This document shows, in pieces, positions 10,301-18,420 of a DNA stretch of 64,000 bases; the first letter of the stretch is position 1, and every line of letters begins with the position of its first letter. The notes beneath the pieces were generated by a model. That model saw only the letters and a program-made list of their open reading frames with translations, was not told the DNA's origin and made no database searches. Source of the DNA: Lactarius indigo (Eukaryota > Basidiomycota > Agaricomycetes > Russulales > Russulaceae); contig JAFKAC010000012.1 of the NCBI GenBank assembly GCA_025766275.1, positions 496,001-560,000 on the forward strand. The letters are read 5' to 3'. The translations under genes were made by a program, and so were the position numbers.

Positions 10301-11197
10301 GACTGGTCGCAGTTTTCCGTCCTTCTTTTTGATAAAGAAGAAGGATGAGGCGTACGGGGAGATGGAAGGGCGCAGATATCCTTGCTTCAACTTTTCGTCA
10401 AGGAACTCCTTCAATTCGCTTTCTTCTTTTTGTGTCATGGGGTAAACCTTGCAGTCGATCGCCGCGGGTGCCGACGGTTTGAAGTCGATGGCATGATCCC
10501 ATGGTCGCAATGGTGGGAAGCGATGGGAGGCCTGCTCGTTGAACAATGTGCTGAATTCCGCATACACTGGTGGCAGCACAGCCGCCGTTTGTTGTTGCTT
10601 TGCTGATATGGCCAACTCTGTTGAAGTAGTGGCCCGCGCGAAGGTTTCTTGTTCTAATTCTTGAACGATCGCTTCTTTTTCTGTCGTGATTAGGGCTCGT
10701 ATCGCGGGTGTGGTAAGTAGTTCTTCGTTAGTGGCTAAGATTATTGGGTGCATGTCCGGATGTATGGTTGCCGTGGCCCAGCTGAGTGTGGGCTCGAAAG
10801 CGCTCAGCCATGGATAACCCAGCACCATGCTTTCGCTCCCGAGGTCTGTGACCAAAAAGGTCATCTTTTTGATCTGTCCGCGTGTTTTCACCTCTAGGTT
10901 AACGTAATGAGTGATTAACCCAGCTTTGTTTTCTGTATTATCTATATTCCATATCTTGCAGGGTGTTTCTAATGGCCATATCGGGATTCCTGCCTGGGCC
11001 GCTGCTCCTGGCTTGATGAAGTTGTCGGTGGCTCCTGAGTCCACAAGCGCATTCGTTTCAGTCGTTTGGTAATTCGTTCGGACGATCACTGGAATACGCA
11101 AAGATCGATAGCGCGTTGTCACGATTACAGAATTACATTGTAAGGCCCTCACCCAGACTGATGGGTTCAGGCGCTCTGAAAACCCTCCTTTCCCCAC
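7358..11197 (-). CDS. Chromovirus pol polyprotein (protease-RT-RNase H-integrase-chromodomain)
   Basis: The frame is 1279 codons and has no break. Visible modules in order: aspartic protease (ALVDSGATDNFI, about residue 50); reverse transcriptase with the catalytic YMDD box (RVYMDDIGIATHF); RNase H (ELEVDASGYAVGAVLLQ ... IYSDHLNLQYW); integrase with an HHCC zinc module (HPGVARTQRILERHYWW ... CAECQRN) and a D,D,E core (VDFITKLP, ISDRDLRF, NGQSERTNQ); and a C-terminal chromodomain (YEVEAILDSR ... YLVKWKGYPDSENQWV) that in chromoviruses guides integration to modified chromatin. Expression probably needs -1 frameshifting from gag. All catalytic residues looked for are present. Confidence 0.95.
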   Translation of the reverse strand: MGKGGFSERLNPSVWVRALQCNSVIVTTRYRSLRIPVIVRTNYQTTETNALVDSGATDNFIKPGAAAQAGIPIWPLETPCKIWNIDNTENKAGLITHYVNLEVKTRGQIKKMTFLVTDLGSESMVLGYPWLSAFEPTLSWATATIHPDMHPIILATNEELLTTPAIRALITTEKEAIVQELEQETFARATTSTELAISAKQQQTAAVLPPVYAEFSTLFNEQASHRFPPLRPWDHAIDFKPSAPAAIDCKVYPMTQKEESELKEFLDEKLKQGYLRPSISPYASSFFFIKKKDGKLRPVQDYRVINSHTIRNQYPLPLIQDLILDLSNAHIYTKLDIRWGYNNIRIRDGDQEKAAFKTKFGLFEPTVMFFGLTNSPATFQAMMNHIYRDTIAKHESLGTTIRVYMDDIGIATHFDHDLTAHIDAVRDVLLVAREHDLYFKLEKCLFHQPRMDYLGVILERGVTQMDPIKVQGIKEWPTPTKVKDVRSFLGFCNFYRLFIRGFATHAKPLTKLTRKDEEWRWTEEEDKAFNTLKHLVTEEPVLAHPVLQDPFELEVDASGYAVGAVLLQRKSDGKRHPIGYYSATLSEAERNYDIYDLELLAIVKALRNWRPLLAGAPHKIKIYSDHLNLQYWKSPQKISRRVAREVLELSEYNFEIHHIKGKSNGRADALSRRPDYDQGASDNSEVVVLPPELFVRTLNTARTFVANPNLLQPRHQQDGEVIKMWVDPHRLKKIEGEWYKDGRFVITGPASTYRVLIHDHHDLPIHGHPGVARTQRILERHYWWPRLRKDVYEYVQGCAECQRNKVNTRPIRAALHPITPVLEAMPFQTIAVDFITKLPQSQGHDSILTVTDHDCSKASIFIPCREEITAEETAALYVAHVFKRFGLPRKCISDRDLRFASKFTREICRILGIQQNISTVYHPRTNGQSERTNQWLEQYLCFWVNERQDNWAAYLPIAEFVHNNWPHEHTKQSPFQLLMGYDPQADWTDKPSPLPQVTRRLTQLKEAREDAQRLIKRAQEAWVHNKDTPKFKIGDLVWLEGKHLRTNQPTAKLAAQRHGPFRVTQVMSPYNYRLELPVQWSIHPVFHIDLLTPYKQTPFHGENFTRPPPELIDGEEEYEVEAILDSRHFGRGRRLQYLVKWKGYPDSENQWVNKNDVFAPEALRLYQEAQAHGVVVKRGSTQAQESHPLFLRSTTSTLMPTSPLRHVTQAILLDSLAEDARALLAEDDETEIPNTQITPYTPVGQPEGRITAQEWANVLARFPDPTQQPDDESAVIHVF

Positions 11198-13242
11198 AAA
11201 TCTTGGAGTATGAGGTCTTTTACTTCGTCCGTACTATTGGCTACTTGCGTCAGCCATTCCTTCGCTTGTTCTCCCGCCATTTTTGCCACCTTGATTTGCG
11301 GAGCCGGTGTTGCACTAGGGACGGGCGTCGCATATCCCGGCAGCGACGGCTCGTATTGTGATTGCGCGTATTGCGATGGCGCGTATTGTGAGACGGGCCC
11401 TTGGGGGTATCCCATAGTTTCGATCATGCGACTGCTGGATGGGGCAGTCTGCCATTGCTGCTGCGTGCGCGGGTGTGGGCAATGTCGTGAGAGGTGGCCA
11501 GGAGCATGACAGTTATAACACAGGACGTTCCTTAAGTCCCTCCGAGATCCCCCTCTTCCTCGTCCTCGGGCTCCCGGTCCCCCTCTTGGTGGAAACGGTG
11601 GCATAGGCCAGTCGCGGTGTGGCAGTTTGTTGAAATCGATATCTTCGGACCCTGCTAGTCTTACTTTGGCGCGGTCAGCCGAGGTATCCATCGCCCATGG
11701 GTTAGTTTGCGGTAGGTTCTGGGGGAGTGTCCACCCTGCGTTGCCGCCTTGCTTTTTTGGCGGCGTCGTCGTGTTTTTGTATTCATTGAGTCGCGCCTTG
11801 AGATGTATGTAATTCTTTTGCCGCTTGAGGACGGCTCGTTTCCAGTCGTCGAACGTAACCGGGTCGTCGAACTGGAACGCATTCTTGAACAGTTCCTTGG
11901 GTAGACCCGACGTGAAGAGGTCGATGGTTTGGGGTTCGTTGAGGCAATAGTGAGCCTTCCGCGCAAGCTGTTCAAAATCATTGACGTACTTGTCAATGTC
12001 TTCTCCCACCATTTTGAAGCCCTTTCGTAGTATGGCTTGGGCTTGTTCTCTTTCTAGCGTGTTTTCGAATCTTTGGCTGAATCTGTCTGCTACGGCATCC
12101 CATAGGTCACAAGTGTAGGGACTAATCCCTCGTTATATTTGCCTGTTGAGCCAGTTCAGGAAGGACAGGACCCATTCGCTGACCGCTCCGCCCTTGATGT
12201 AAGAAAGAAACAGAAGACATCTTCTGTAATCGTTGCGCATGATAGGGGCGTCTAAGTTCATGCCCCAGTAGACATGCCACTGCGTCAGGAATTGGTCTAC
12301 TTTGAGTCTGTCTCCGTCAAAAATGGAAGGTGGCTCGCCGGTTAATTTCTCGTTATGGTGTCCTCCTCCTCCGGCGTCCCCACCTCCTCCTCCTCCACCG
12401 CCCCCTCCGCCTCCCGGCAGTCCCGTTGGTGGCATTCTTGGTGGTTCTGTTCTTCGTAGGTCGAACGGGATGCCTCCCCCGGGTGGCGGTGGCGGGTCTC
12501 CGTCTGGCCCTCCAACCCCTGGTGGAAGGTCGAGTGCGAGTTGTCGTCCGGATGGGGGGTCTCCTCGGTCTGACCCTATGGCTCGGAAGATGGCCGCGTC
12601 GTCTGCGGTCATTCGTACGCCAGTTTCAGGGTTAATTGGCATGAGGATGTCTCGTGCTTCTTCTCGTATTGTGCGTGCTTCTTCAATCGCAACCTCTTCC
12701 ATTGCGCGTGTTATTGTGGCCATAATGGCTGGTGACCGTATGTGAATCGGTTCTGGTTCTGTGATATGCGCGGACTCAGCTCGTTCGATGAGGAGATCTT
12801 GTATTGCTCCTCCACTAGTCTCCGTTTGGTTCGGCTCTCGTCCTTCACTCTCGTCTTGGCTTTGTTCTTCCTCTCCTTCTTCCGATATCACTTCTCCGGT
12901 AGAGTGTTCTCGTACTTGCCCGTCGATGGGGCCCCAGTCTGCTCTGCTGTTGAGCTCTCTGGCGTCGATGTCGCACTGATATCTAGGTCCTGCTGGTCGT
13001 ATGACGTCCCACTGAGAGTCTATGGGGTTCCACGTAACCTCCATCCAACACAAGTGGTCGAAGTTGAACTCAACTGGTCGGAACCTGCTAGGTCCGTTAA
13101 ATTCCACGAAATATCCGGTTTCTTCTTGTCTTTCCCTCCAGCTCGCAGCTTGTAGAAAGCGCGTGGGGACGTTACGTTCTCCTCTTCTTGGGAGCGAATA
13201 GGGACGGAAACTCGTCCACTGGTCTCTGGTTGTTACGGCCAC
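11167..13242 (-). pseudogene. gag with in-frame stop codon
   Basis: This is the capsid-type polyprotein. The same frame runs from about 13242 to 11167 and is broken only by TAA at 12133-12135. Upstream is an acidic, Pro-rich region with a polyglycine tract at about 12370-12410. Downstream are the gag core (LARKAHYCLNEPQTIDLFTSG) and a CCHC knuckle, CYNCHAPGHLSRHC, at about 11485-11530, which binds nucleic acid. No ATG is present near the 5' end of the frame: the codon at 13242 is GTG and a stop lies just upstream. The real start is unclear, and the first in-frame Met is about 65 codons in. The gag end overlaps pol by 31 nt. Confidence 0.85.
11179..11185 (-). promoter_or_regulatory. Slippery heptamer G GGT TTT for -1 frameshift into pol
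   Basis: In the gag frame the codons read AAG GAG GGT TTT CAG AGC GCC TGA. This places GGGTTTT as X XXY YYZ in the correct phase, three codons before the gag stop. Slipping back by one base enters the open pol frame (GFSERLNPS...). It matches the classical -1 site rule; a downstream stem was not evaluated. Confidence 0.7.
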
Positions 13243-13261
13243 GATGTTATCTTGGTCTTAA

Positions 13262-13409
13262 TGTAACGTCGTCACGACGTTAGCTCGACTTGAGCTCGGT
13301 GGAGGCGGTAACAACTTAGCGGATGTCTTGAAGACGCGGAGGTCCAAGGCGTAGACAGTAGTGAACGCTCGAAGGCGCACTTAACTTCAATGAAGAAAGC
13401 AAAGGTGAA

Positions 13410-13442
<33 letters not shown>

Positions 13443-13763
13443 AAACAAGTGACGATTCAAGAAGACCAAGATGGCGTATCTTGGTCTTCGCAAGACAGTT
13501 TAAATACAAGTCGAGCAGGCTTAGAAGCGCTGCTATGAGTCACAGTATGGTAGCGTCCAACGTATTGCAGAAACAACTCGAACCCTAATACTACTAGTAC
13601 TTGTACTAGTGGCGTCGGTCATCAGTCAGCTATCACTCCCTATCGCCTATCGTATCATCGTATCACCGTAAGTAAGTCCGCAACTAATCTACCTTACCGC
13701 CGTAGTTGCAACCGGTACAGTAAGGGTTACGAGTCATGTGTCCATACGAGTCTAAACGTGACA
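13262..13763 (-). repeat. 5' LTR of the chromovirus (transcription start side)
   Basis: This 502 bp repeat is identical to 5924-6425 except for one base. It contains an (AG)n microsatellite near 13417-13442. On the minus strand it precedes gag. The bases just inside the LTR (TTAAGACCAAG on the coding strand) do not begin with TGG, and I recognise no tRNA-type primer binding site. Confidence 0.93.
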
Positions 13764-14274
13764 AAGGTCCTGCAGCGTGTGGAACTGGAGTAACCCGCAA
13801 CGGGTCAGTGGCGGGTTCTGGCTCAGATGCAGGTGCATCCGGGGTGGTGTCCTGCCTCAGTGTTGCCTTTTGCCTATGGAGGAAGGCGGTACGGCGGGCA
13901 TGGTGAGTTGGTGGAGACGGATCGGACTCAGTGGGCTCCACTAGTATTGTCGCCGACATATCCGATATGTTCTGTGGAAAATGAGAATGGTTTTTGATGG
14001 AGGGGTAGATGTGGCATACCGCTGGCGAAGGCAAGGAAGGTGCTACGGAAGTTTCGATTGTAGCAGGAGGCACAGCAGTGGCCGGACTGCGCTTCTTGAG
14101 GAAGCGGTAGCGTGTGGAAGGCCGCGCCTCTACTGTGGAAGATGGTGTTGTCTGTCCGGGTTCTGAAAGATGGCCAGATGATATGGTAGAGAGTGGGGGT
14201 CCATGCCCGGATGGATCACCCTCAGCAGAATGCTGTCCGGATTGCACACGGGAAGGGGGAGGGCGTGGAGGCAT
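13764..14274 (-). pseudogene. 5' part of KDZ Ser/Pro-rich gene, interrupted by the gypsy insertion
   Basis: The frame starts MPPRPPPSRVQSGQHSAEG at 14274 and runs open to the right edge of the retrotransposon, ending in VTPVPHAAGP. The product is rich in Ser, Pro and Thr and has basic stretches; no domain was recognised. The reading frame resumes at 5918 on the other side of the insertion (...SCELQEAADPE) once the element and one AAGGT copy are disregarded, so the gene was intact when the element landed. Translation from this start now runs into the LTR and stops at 13684. Confidence 0.75.
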
Positions 14275-14768
14275 CTTTCCAACGTATGCCCATTGACCTG
14301 GAAGCCCCTGTTTCAGTATAAATAATTTACCAACTAGGGTCGGACCTGTATGCAACATTCTCTACTGATCTATGGGCTGTAGGTGATTCTACAGTGGTGG
14401 GTTTCAAAATGCGTGTCGACTATGTCATCAAAAATGCCTTCTGATACATTTCTAGTGGACCTATACGATATGACACTGGTGTACTAGGGTCTCGACTCTG
14501 AACTCCAGGCCTCAGATTGCCGATAGGCTTCTGAATGATGCAAGACATCAATAGGCAACACATGAGGCGAGGCCATGTGATCATTAATGTCCGAAATTCG
14601 GATAAGTTGTCTGAACTGTCGGGTTCCATCGGGTTCCATCGGGTCCCATCTAGCTCCATTCGGAAACTGGTCTTCGGGCATGGGAGACTTCCCACGAGCA
14701 ACGGAAAATACTGCGTGTCCGCCCCCCCCTCCCTGTAGTCCATTTCCGCACATTCCCTCGCTTCCACT
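14275..14768. promoter_or_regulatory. Divergent intergenic region between the split gene and the Zn2Cys6 gene
   Basis: About 490 bp separate the start of the minus-strand Ser/Pro-rich gene from the start of the plus-strand Zn2Cys6 gene, so both promoters must lie here. It holds a short triplicated motif (GGGTTCCATC / GGGTCCCATC, 14622-14652). No further elements were recognised. Confidence 0.4.
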
Positions 14769-16636
14769 ATGCCCCCACAGCGCAGGATATATGTGGACAA
14801 GCTTACTGCAGATGAAAAAGCACTGATGGGCACTGCTATCCGCTTCGACCTTGCGCTCAGGTATAGGGAGAAGAATATCGAATCTGTGGACGACGATTGG
14901 TACAGGACATGCATTGCTTCGGAATTGGTAAGTGCTAGTATCCCTTAATATATTGAACTGCACGCTAATTTGATGTTTTCACTATATAGGACGATGTAAA
15001 TGAGATATTTGGGAAGTATTCAGACAGAACGACAGAGCTGCGTATGCACCCGATAATCACATATGTTGCTGAAGAATGGGATAGCGCTACGGACAGTTCC
15101 AGGGTGCCGGATATCGCTGCACTCAAGCTCGAAGACGTCTCCAAGCTATGCGATGACGGTGCAGCGAATAATCCGTCGTGGAATAGCCAGCTTAATATGA
15201 AGACGCTTAATACACTCATTGGGCTTCTGAATCCCTCGGATTGGTGGTGGCTTCCGGCTCTGCGTTCGGATGTGGATGATATTCCAGGTATGTTACACAT
15301 CTTCCTCTCACTCCCGTAACAGCTATTCCCATTTATTTCCAGACGCTCCCCACGTAACGCCACCTAAGGCGGGGTCCAAAGCATCTGGAAAGCGTCCCGC
15401 GCCACCCCCTCCTGATACGGGTTCTGACAGTGGTGCAGAGCCCTCCGGCCCAGTTCCTGCATCCGTTCAGGATGCTACCACGGTCAATGAGGATGTTGAG
15501 ATGCAAGAGGATGATGGGGGAGAAACGCCGCGCAAGCCGAAGAAGGCCACAAAGTGTGTCGCAGTCCAGTCCCCCACAGCAGCCCATCGTACTACCCGCC
15601 GCCGGCGCACAACTACTGGCGCAGGCGACGTCCCTTCTTCTCCAGAGCCCGAGCCCACGGAACTCGTTCCCGTGCGCCCAGTCCCCATGGAACCTGTGTC
15701 CGGTGTCCCTCCGCACGCTGCTGTTCCCACGCGCACAAAACCCGTTAATGTGACCATTGTGAGTTCTGATGAGGCTGAGGATCTGCAGGGATCTCGTCGA
15801 TCTCGTCGACGACGTCTAAGTATCATTGACGATTCCGCCTCGGAACTGGAAACTGGGCCGCCGGATCCGGTAAGTCCCTCATGGCTCTATTCCTGTTTCC
15901 GTACTCACAGTGTGCTACAGCGCGCATGTGGCCCTTGCAAGGCTGCAAACCACAAATGCAAGCCACAACCCGCCGGGAGGAAGGGAACAGCATGCAGGTG
16001 GTGTACGAAGCGGAGGCACAAGTGTGTCCCCCGCCCTCAGTGGGTGGCGACAGGGAAGGAGAACGGGAAAGGGAAGAAAAAACAATCACTCGGTGCGTTC
16101 CCATTTGTCTGATATCATTGTATTATGCTAACGGACCCACAGACGAAGTCGTGCAGAGGTTGGACGACATGTCCAACACTCAAGAGGCCCACATTGCGGC
16201 CATGCGCGACTTCATGCACAATACGGACGTCATCCTACGTGCCCTGTGTACCCAAGGACCAGGTAATGTTAATATGTCGACCCTACGCCTCCGGATGCCT
16301 GCTGTTCCGCTTTTCACGGAACCTGGACCGTCCACACCCAGCGCGTCTTCTGTTGCCAGTGGCGCCAGTGGCGCCCCCTCAACAGTTTCCAGCATGGGGC
16401 TTGGTCGTATGATGATCAGCGATGCAGGTGTCGCTGGCCCTTCCGAAGTCCCACCCGACCGCCCACAGGCCCCAGGTACGTCGTAACTCGCATCCACATT
16501 TACCGGATGCGTATTCACATTTTCCGCCTTCCTAGCATCTCGCCAGAGTCTCCGGAATCGCTCAAGTCGTGCGGGAACCTCTAGTGGAGCACAGTCGAGG
16601 GTCGGGTCGCGCCAATCGTCTCGCGGACGTACCTAG
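14769..16636 (+). CDS. KDZ-associated Zn(II)2Cys6 DNA-binding protein
   Basis: This gene has six exons starting MPPQRRIYVDKLTADEKAL. Exons join in phase at CIASEL|DDVNEIF, DDIP|DAPHV, GPPDP|RACGPC, KKQSL|DEVVQRL and QAP|ASRQSL, stopping at 16636. The helical N-terminal ~150 residues are followed by a Pro/Ser-rich acidic linker with basic RRSRRRR clusters. At about residues 330-360 lies RACGPCKAANHKCKPQ ... CRWCTKRRHKC, which fits Cx2Cx6Cx11Cx2Cx6C, the fungal binuclear zinc cluster that binds CGG triplets. A predicted helix after it (EVVQRLDDMSNTQEAHIAAM) could dimerise. The presumed role is transcriptional or transposition control of the host element; no typical fungal transcription-factor middle domain was seen. 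Confidence 0.85.
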
Positions 16637-17634
16637 ATGCTGGAATATCATATAACGCTTGTCTTATCTACTTTTGTCTTGTATTACCCCATCTATAGTA
16701 TGTTATATATCTTCAAGGCTCTGATGCTGACATCCGTATGCATATTATGTTGCTTATACGTGTCGCAGGTTATGTCCGGGACGTTTCCGAAGCGTTCCAA
16801 GCATGGGACGTATGCAATATATATATGAGGATCACGAGCACGTCACGGGATACCGGCGCATGTATCCGGGAGTCACGGGCGCGTCACAGGACGTTTCCGG
16901 CATGGTTTCCGTCAAAGGTTTCCGCTTGGGTTTCCGGTACGCTCACAACAGTATCGTCCCGGAATTCGTATGCATAATATATCACTTCTGTGTGTCGCGG
17001 GTGACATATGGGACGTTTCCGAAGCTTTCTAAGCATTGCACATATGGATTACGCATGTGGGGATCACGAGCACATCATGGAATACTGTCGCATGTCACAG
17101 GATGTTTCCAGCAAGGTTTCCAGGATCAATATGGGACAGTCCTGAAACAATCTGCCCATGCCCCATATTGGGTACATACACAGGAGTCACAGGTGCACTG
17201 TAAGAGGTTCCTATAGCCTTCCTAACATGCTCCATACACGCTCCATACAATGGATGCATACACAGATCATTGGCATATGCAGGTCATGGGCACATCACGA
17301 GCAAGATCATGGAACGTCTTGAAACATTCCGGAAACGCAGAACTTCTCTGTGTGGGGGTTCGGACTATTCAAGCAGTGACACACATTCCGTATCTGTTGC
17401 ATGCAGGAAACATGTGAGTAGGCCATGGTCACATGTTTTGGAATATGGACTGGCATGTGTAGTATGATTGGAATGACAGACAGTGTCCTGGTTGGAGGGG
17501 TATGAGCTGCGTTGTCACATCTCTAATCATTATCTACCTAGACAGTAGGTTGTAGCATGGATTTGCTTAAGTACCACATGTATAGTATTATGTCCATCCA
17601 CCCCCCTATTACCTCACCCCACATCTAACCTCGC
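16637..17634. other. KDZ spacer with decayed GTTTCCG / CACGGGA repeats
   Basis: About 1 kb without a credible gene. It contains scattered repeats such as TATGGGACGTTTCCGAAGC, GATCACGAGCACGTCACGG and TTTCCG, with a repeated block at about 16750-16880 and 16980-17110. These resemble diverged members of the element's palindromic families. Confidence 0.5.
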
Positions 17635-18159
17635 ATGTCTGACATCCAGAAGGCATCAAAAGAGAAGGATATTGATATGTCCATAAAGGATGTCCATCTT
17701 ACCTTTACCAGGACCTATACTGGGGTTTCCAATCCAGAAGATGATGCTTCATCTGGTCTGGAATCCTTTGATGAAGATGATATGTATGGATCGGACAATG
17801 GAGATGACATCATTTGCAATATTCCCGACACAGATGAAGAATCACAGGAACTTGAACATTCCTTGGATAGGGTATGTCCTCCACCCCACTCCCGACTTTC
17901 GGAGATCTCATGTGTTATCCAGCTCAATGAGCTCATTAATGCTTCCCAGTGTCTGTGTGTTGACCTTGAGAACATCTATATTCTGGCAGTGGAATTGTAC
18001 AATATTTGGAACAGGGGAGATGTGTCTGAGCATGATTCCCAGCAGAGTTCAGATCCCTTGTCTGTCCTGCATAGGTCAGATATACTAGAGGTGGAGGCAC
18101 ATGGTATGGATATTGAAGCGGAAGTAGAAGGAGCCTCCACTGGCGGATTTAGTAAATAA
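17635..18159 (+). CDS. Small acidic KDZ-associated protein, unknown function
   Basis: The frame is up to 174 codons, starting MSDIQKASKEKDIDMSIKD. The N-terminal half is strongly acidic (DDASSGLESFDEDDMYGSD). An in-frame intron is likely at 17871-17922 (R|GTATGT ... ATCCAG|LNELINAS), after which a short helical stretch (LNELINASQCLCVDLENIYIL) precedes an acidic tail ending GGFSK. It lies about 260 bp upstream of the transposase in the same direction. No family was recognised; a link to transposition is inferred from position only. Confidence 0.6.
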   Translation: MSDIQKASKEKDIDMSIKDVHLTFTRTYTGVSNPEDDASSGLESFDEDDMYGSDNGDDIICNIPDTDEESQELEHSLDRVCPPPHSRLSEISCVIQLNELINASQCLCVDLENIYILAVELYNIWNRGDVSEHDSQQSSDPLSVLHRSDILEVEAHGMDIEAEVEGASTGGFSK

Positions 18160-18420
18160 TGATATGCAGGATGCAATGGCCCACATCTGATAATCCAGTA
18201 TGCATTGTTCGGATATTGTAGAACTCCGGATGGCCTAGAATACTATGGAACCGCTGATTTGTATGATCCCTGATGTACACTCTACAAGGGCACATCTGTA
18301 GAATATTCCGCAACTCATTTCTGCAGTATGCACAGGGTATTTAAGACATCATCCAAATCATACAAAGACACCCAGCTTCATCATCTCTATACATATTCCC
18401 TATCCACTGCTATACAGGAA

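Larger units (their letters stand above)
5924..13763 (-). mobile_element. Ty3/gypsy chromovirus LTR retrotransposon, nested in the KDZ element
   Basis: It has 502 bp LTRs, gag and pol on the minus strand in the order protease, reverse transcriptase, RNase H, integrase, chromodomain, and a further frame 3' of pol. It is flanked by the 5 bp direct repeat AAGGT (5919-5923 and 13764-13768). LTR termini on the coding strand are TGTCA...TTACA. The two LTRs differ at one position (CCGTACG against CCATACG near the end), so insertion is recent. Pol is an uninterrupted 1279-codon frame, but gag carries an in-frame stop. Confidence 0.95.

Noticed and set aside
12302..12745. 147-codon plus-strand frame with polyproline
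   Set aside because: Antisense of the polyglycine tract in gag.
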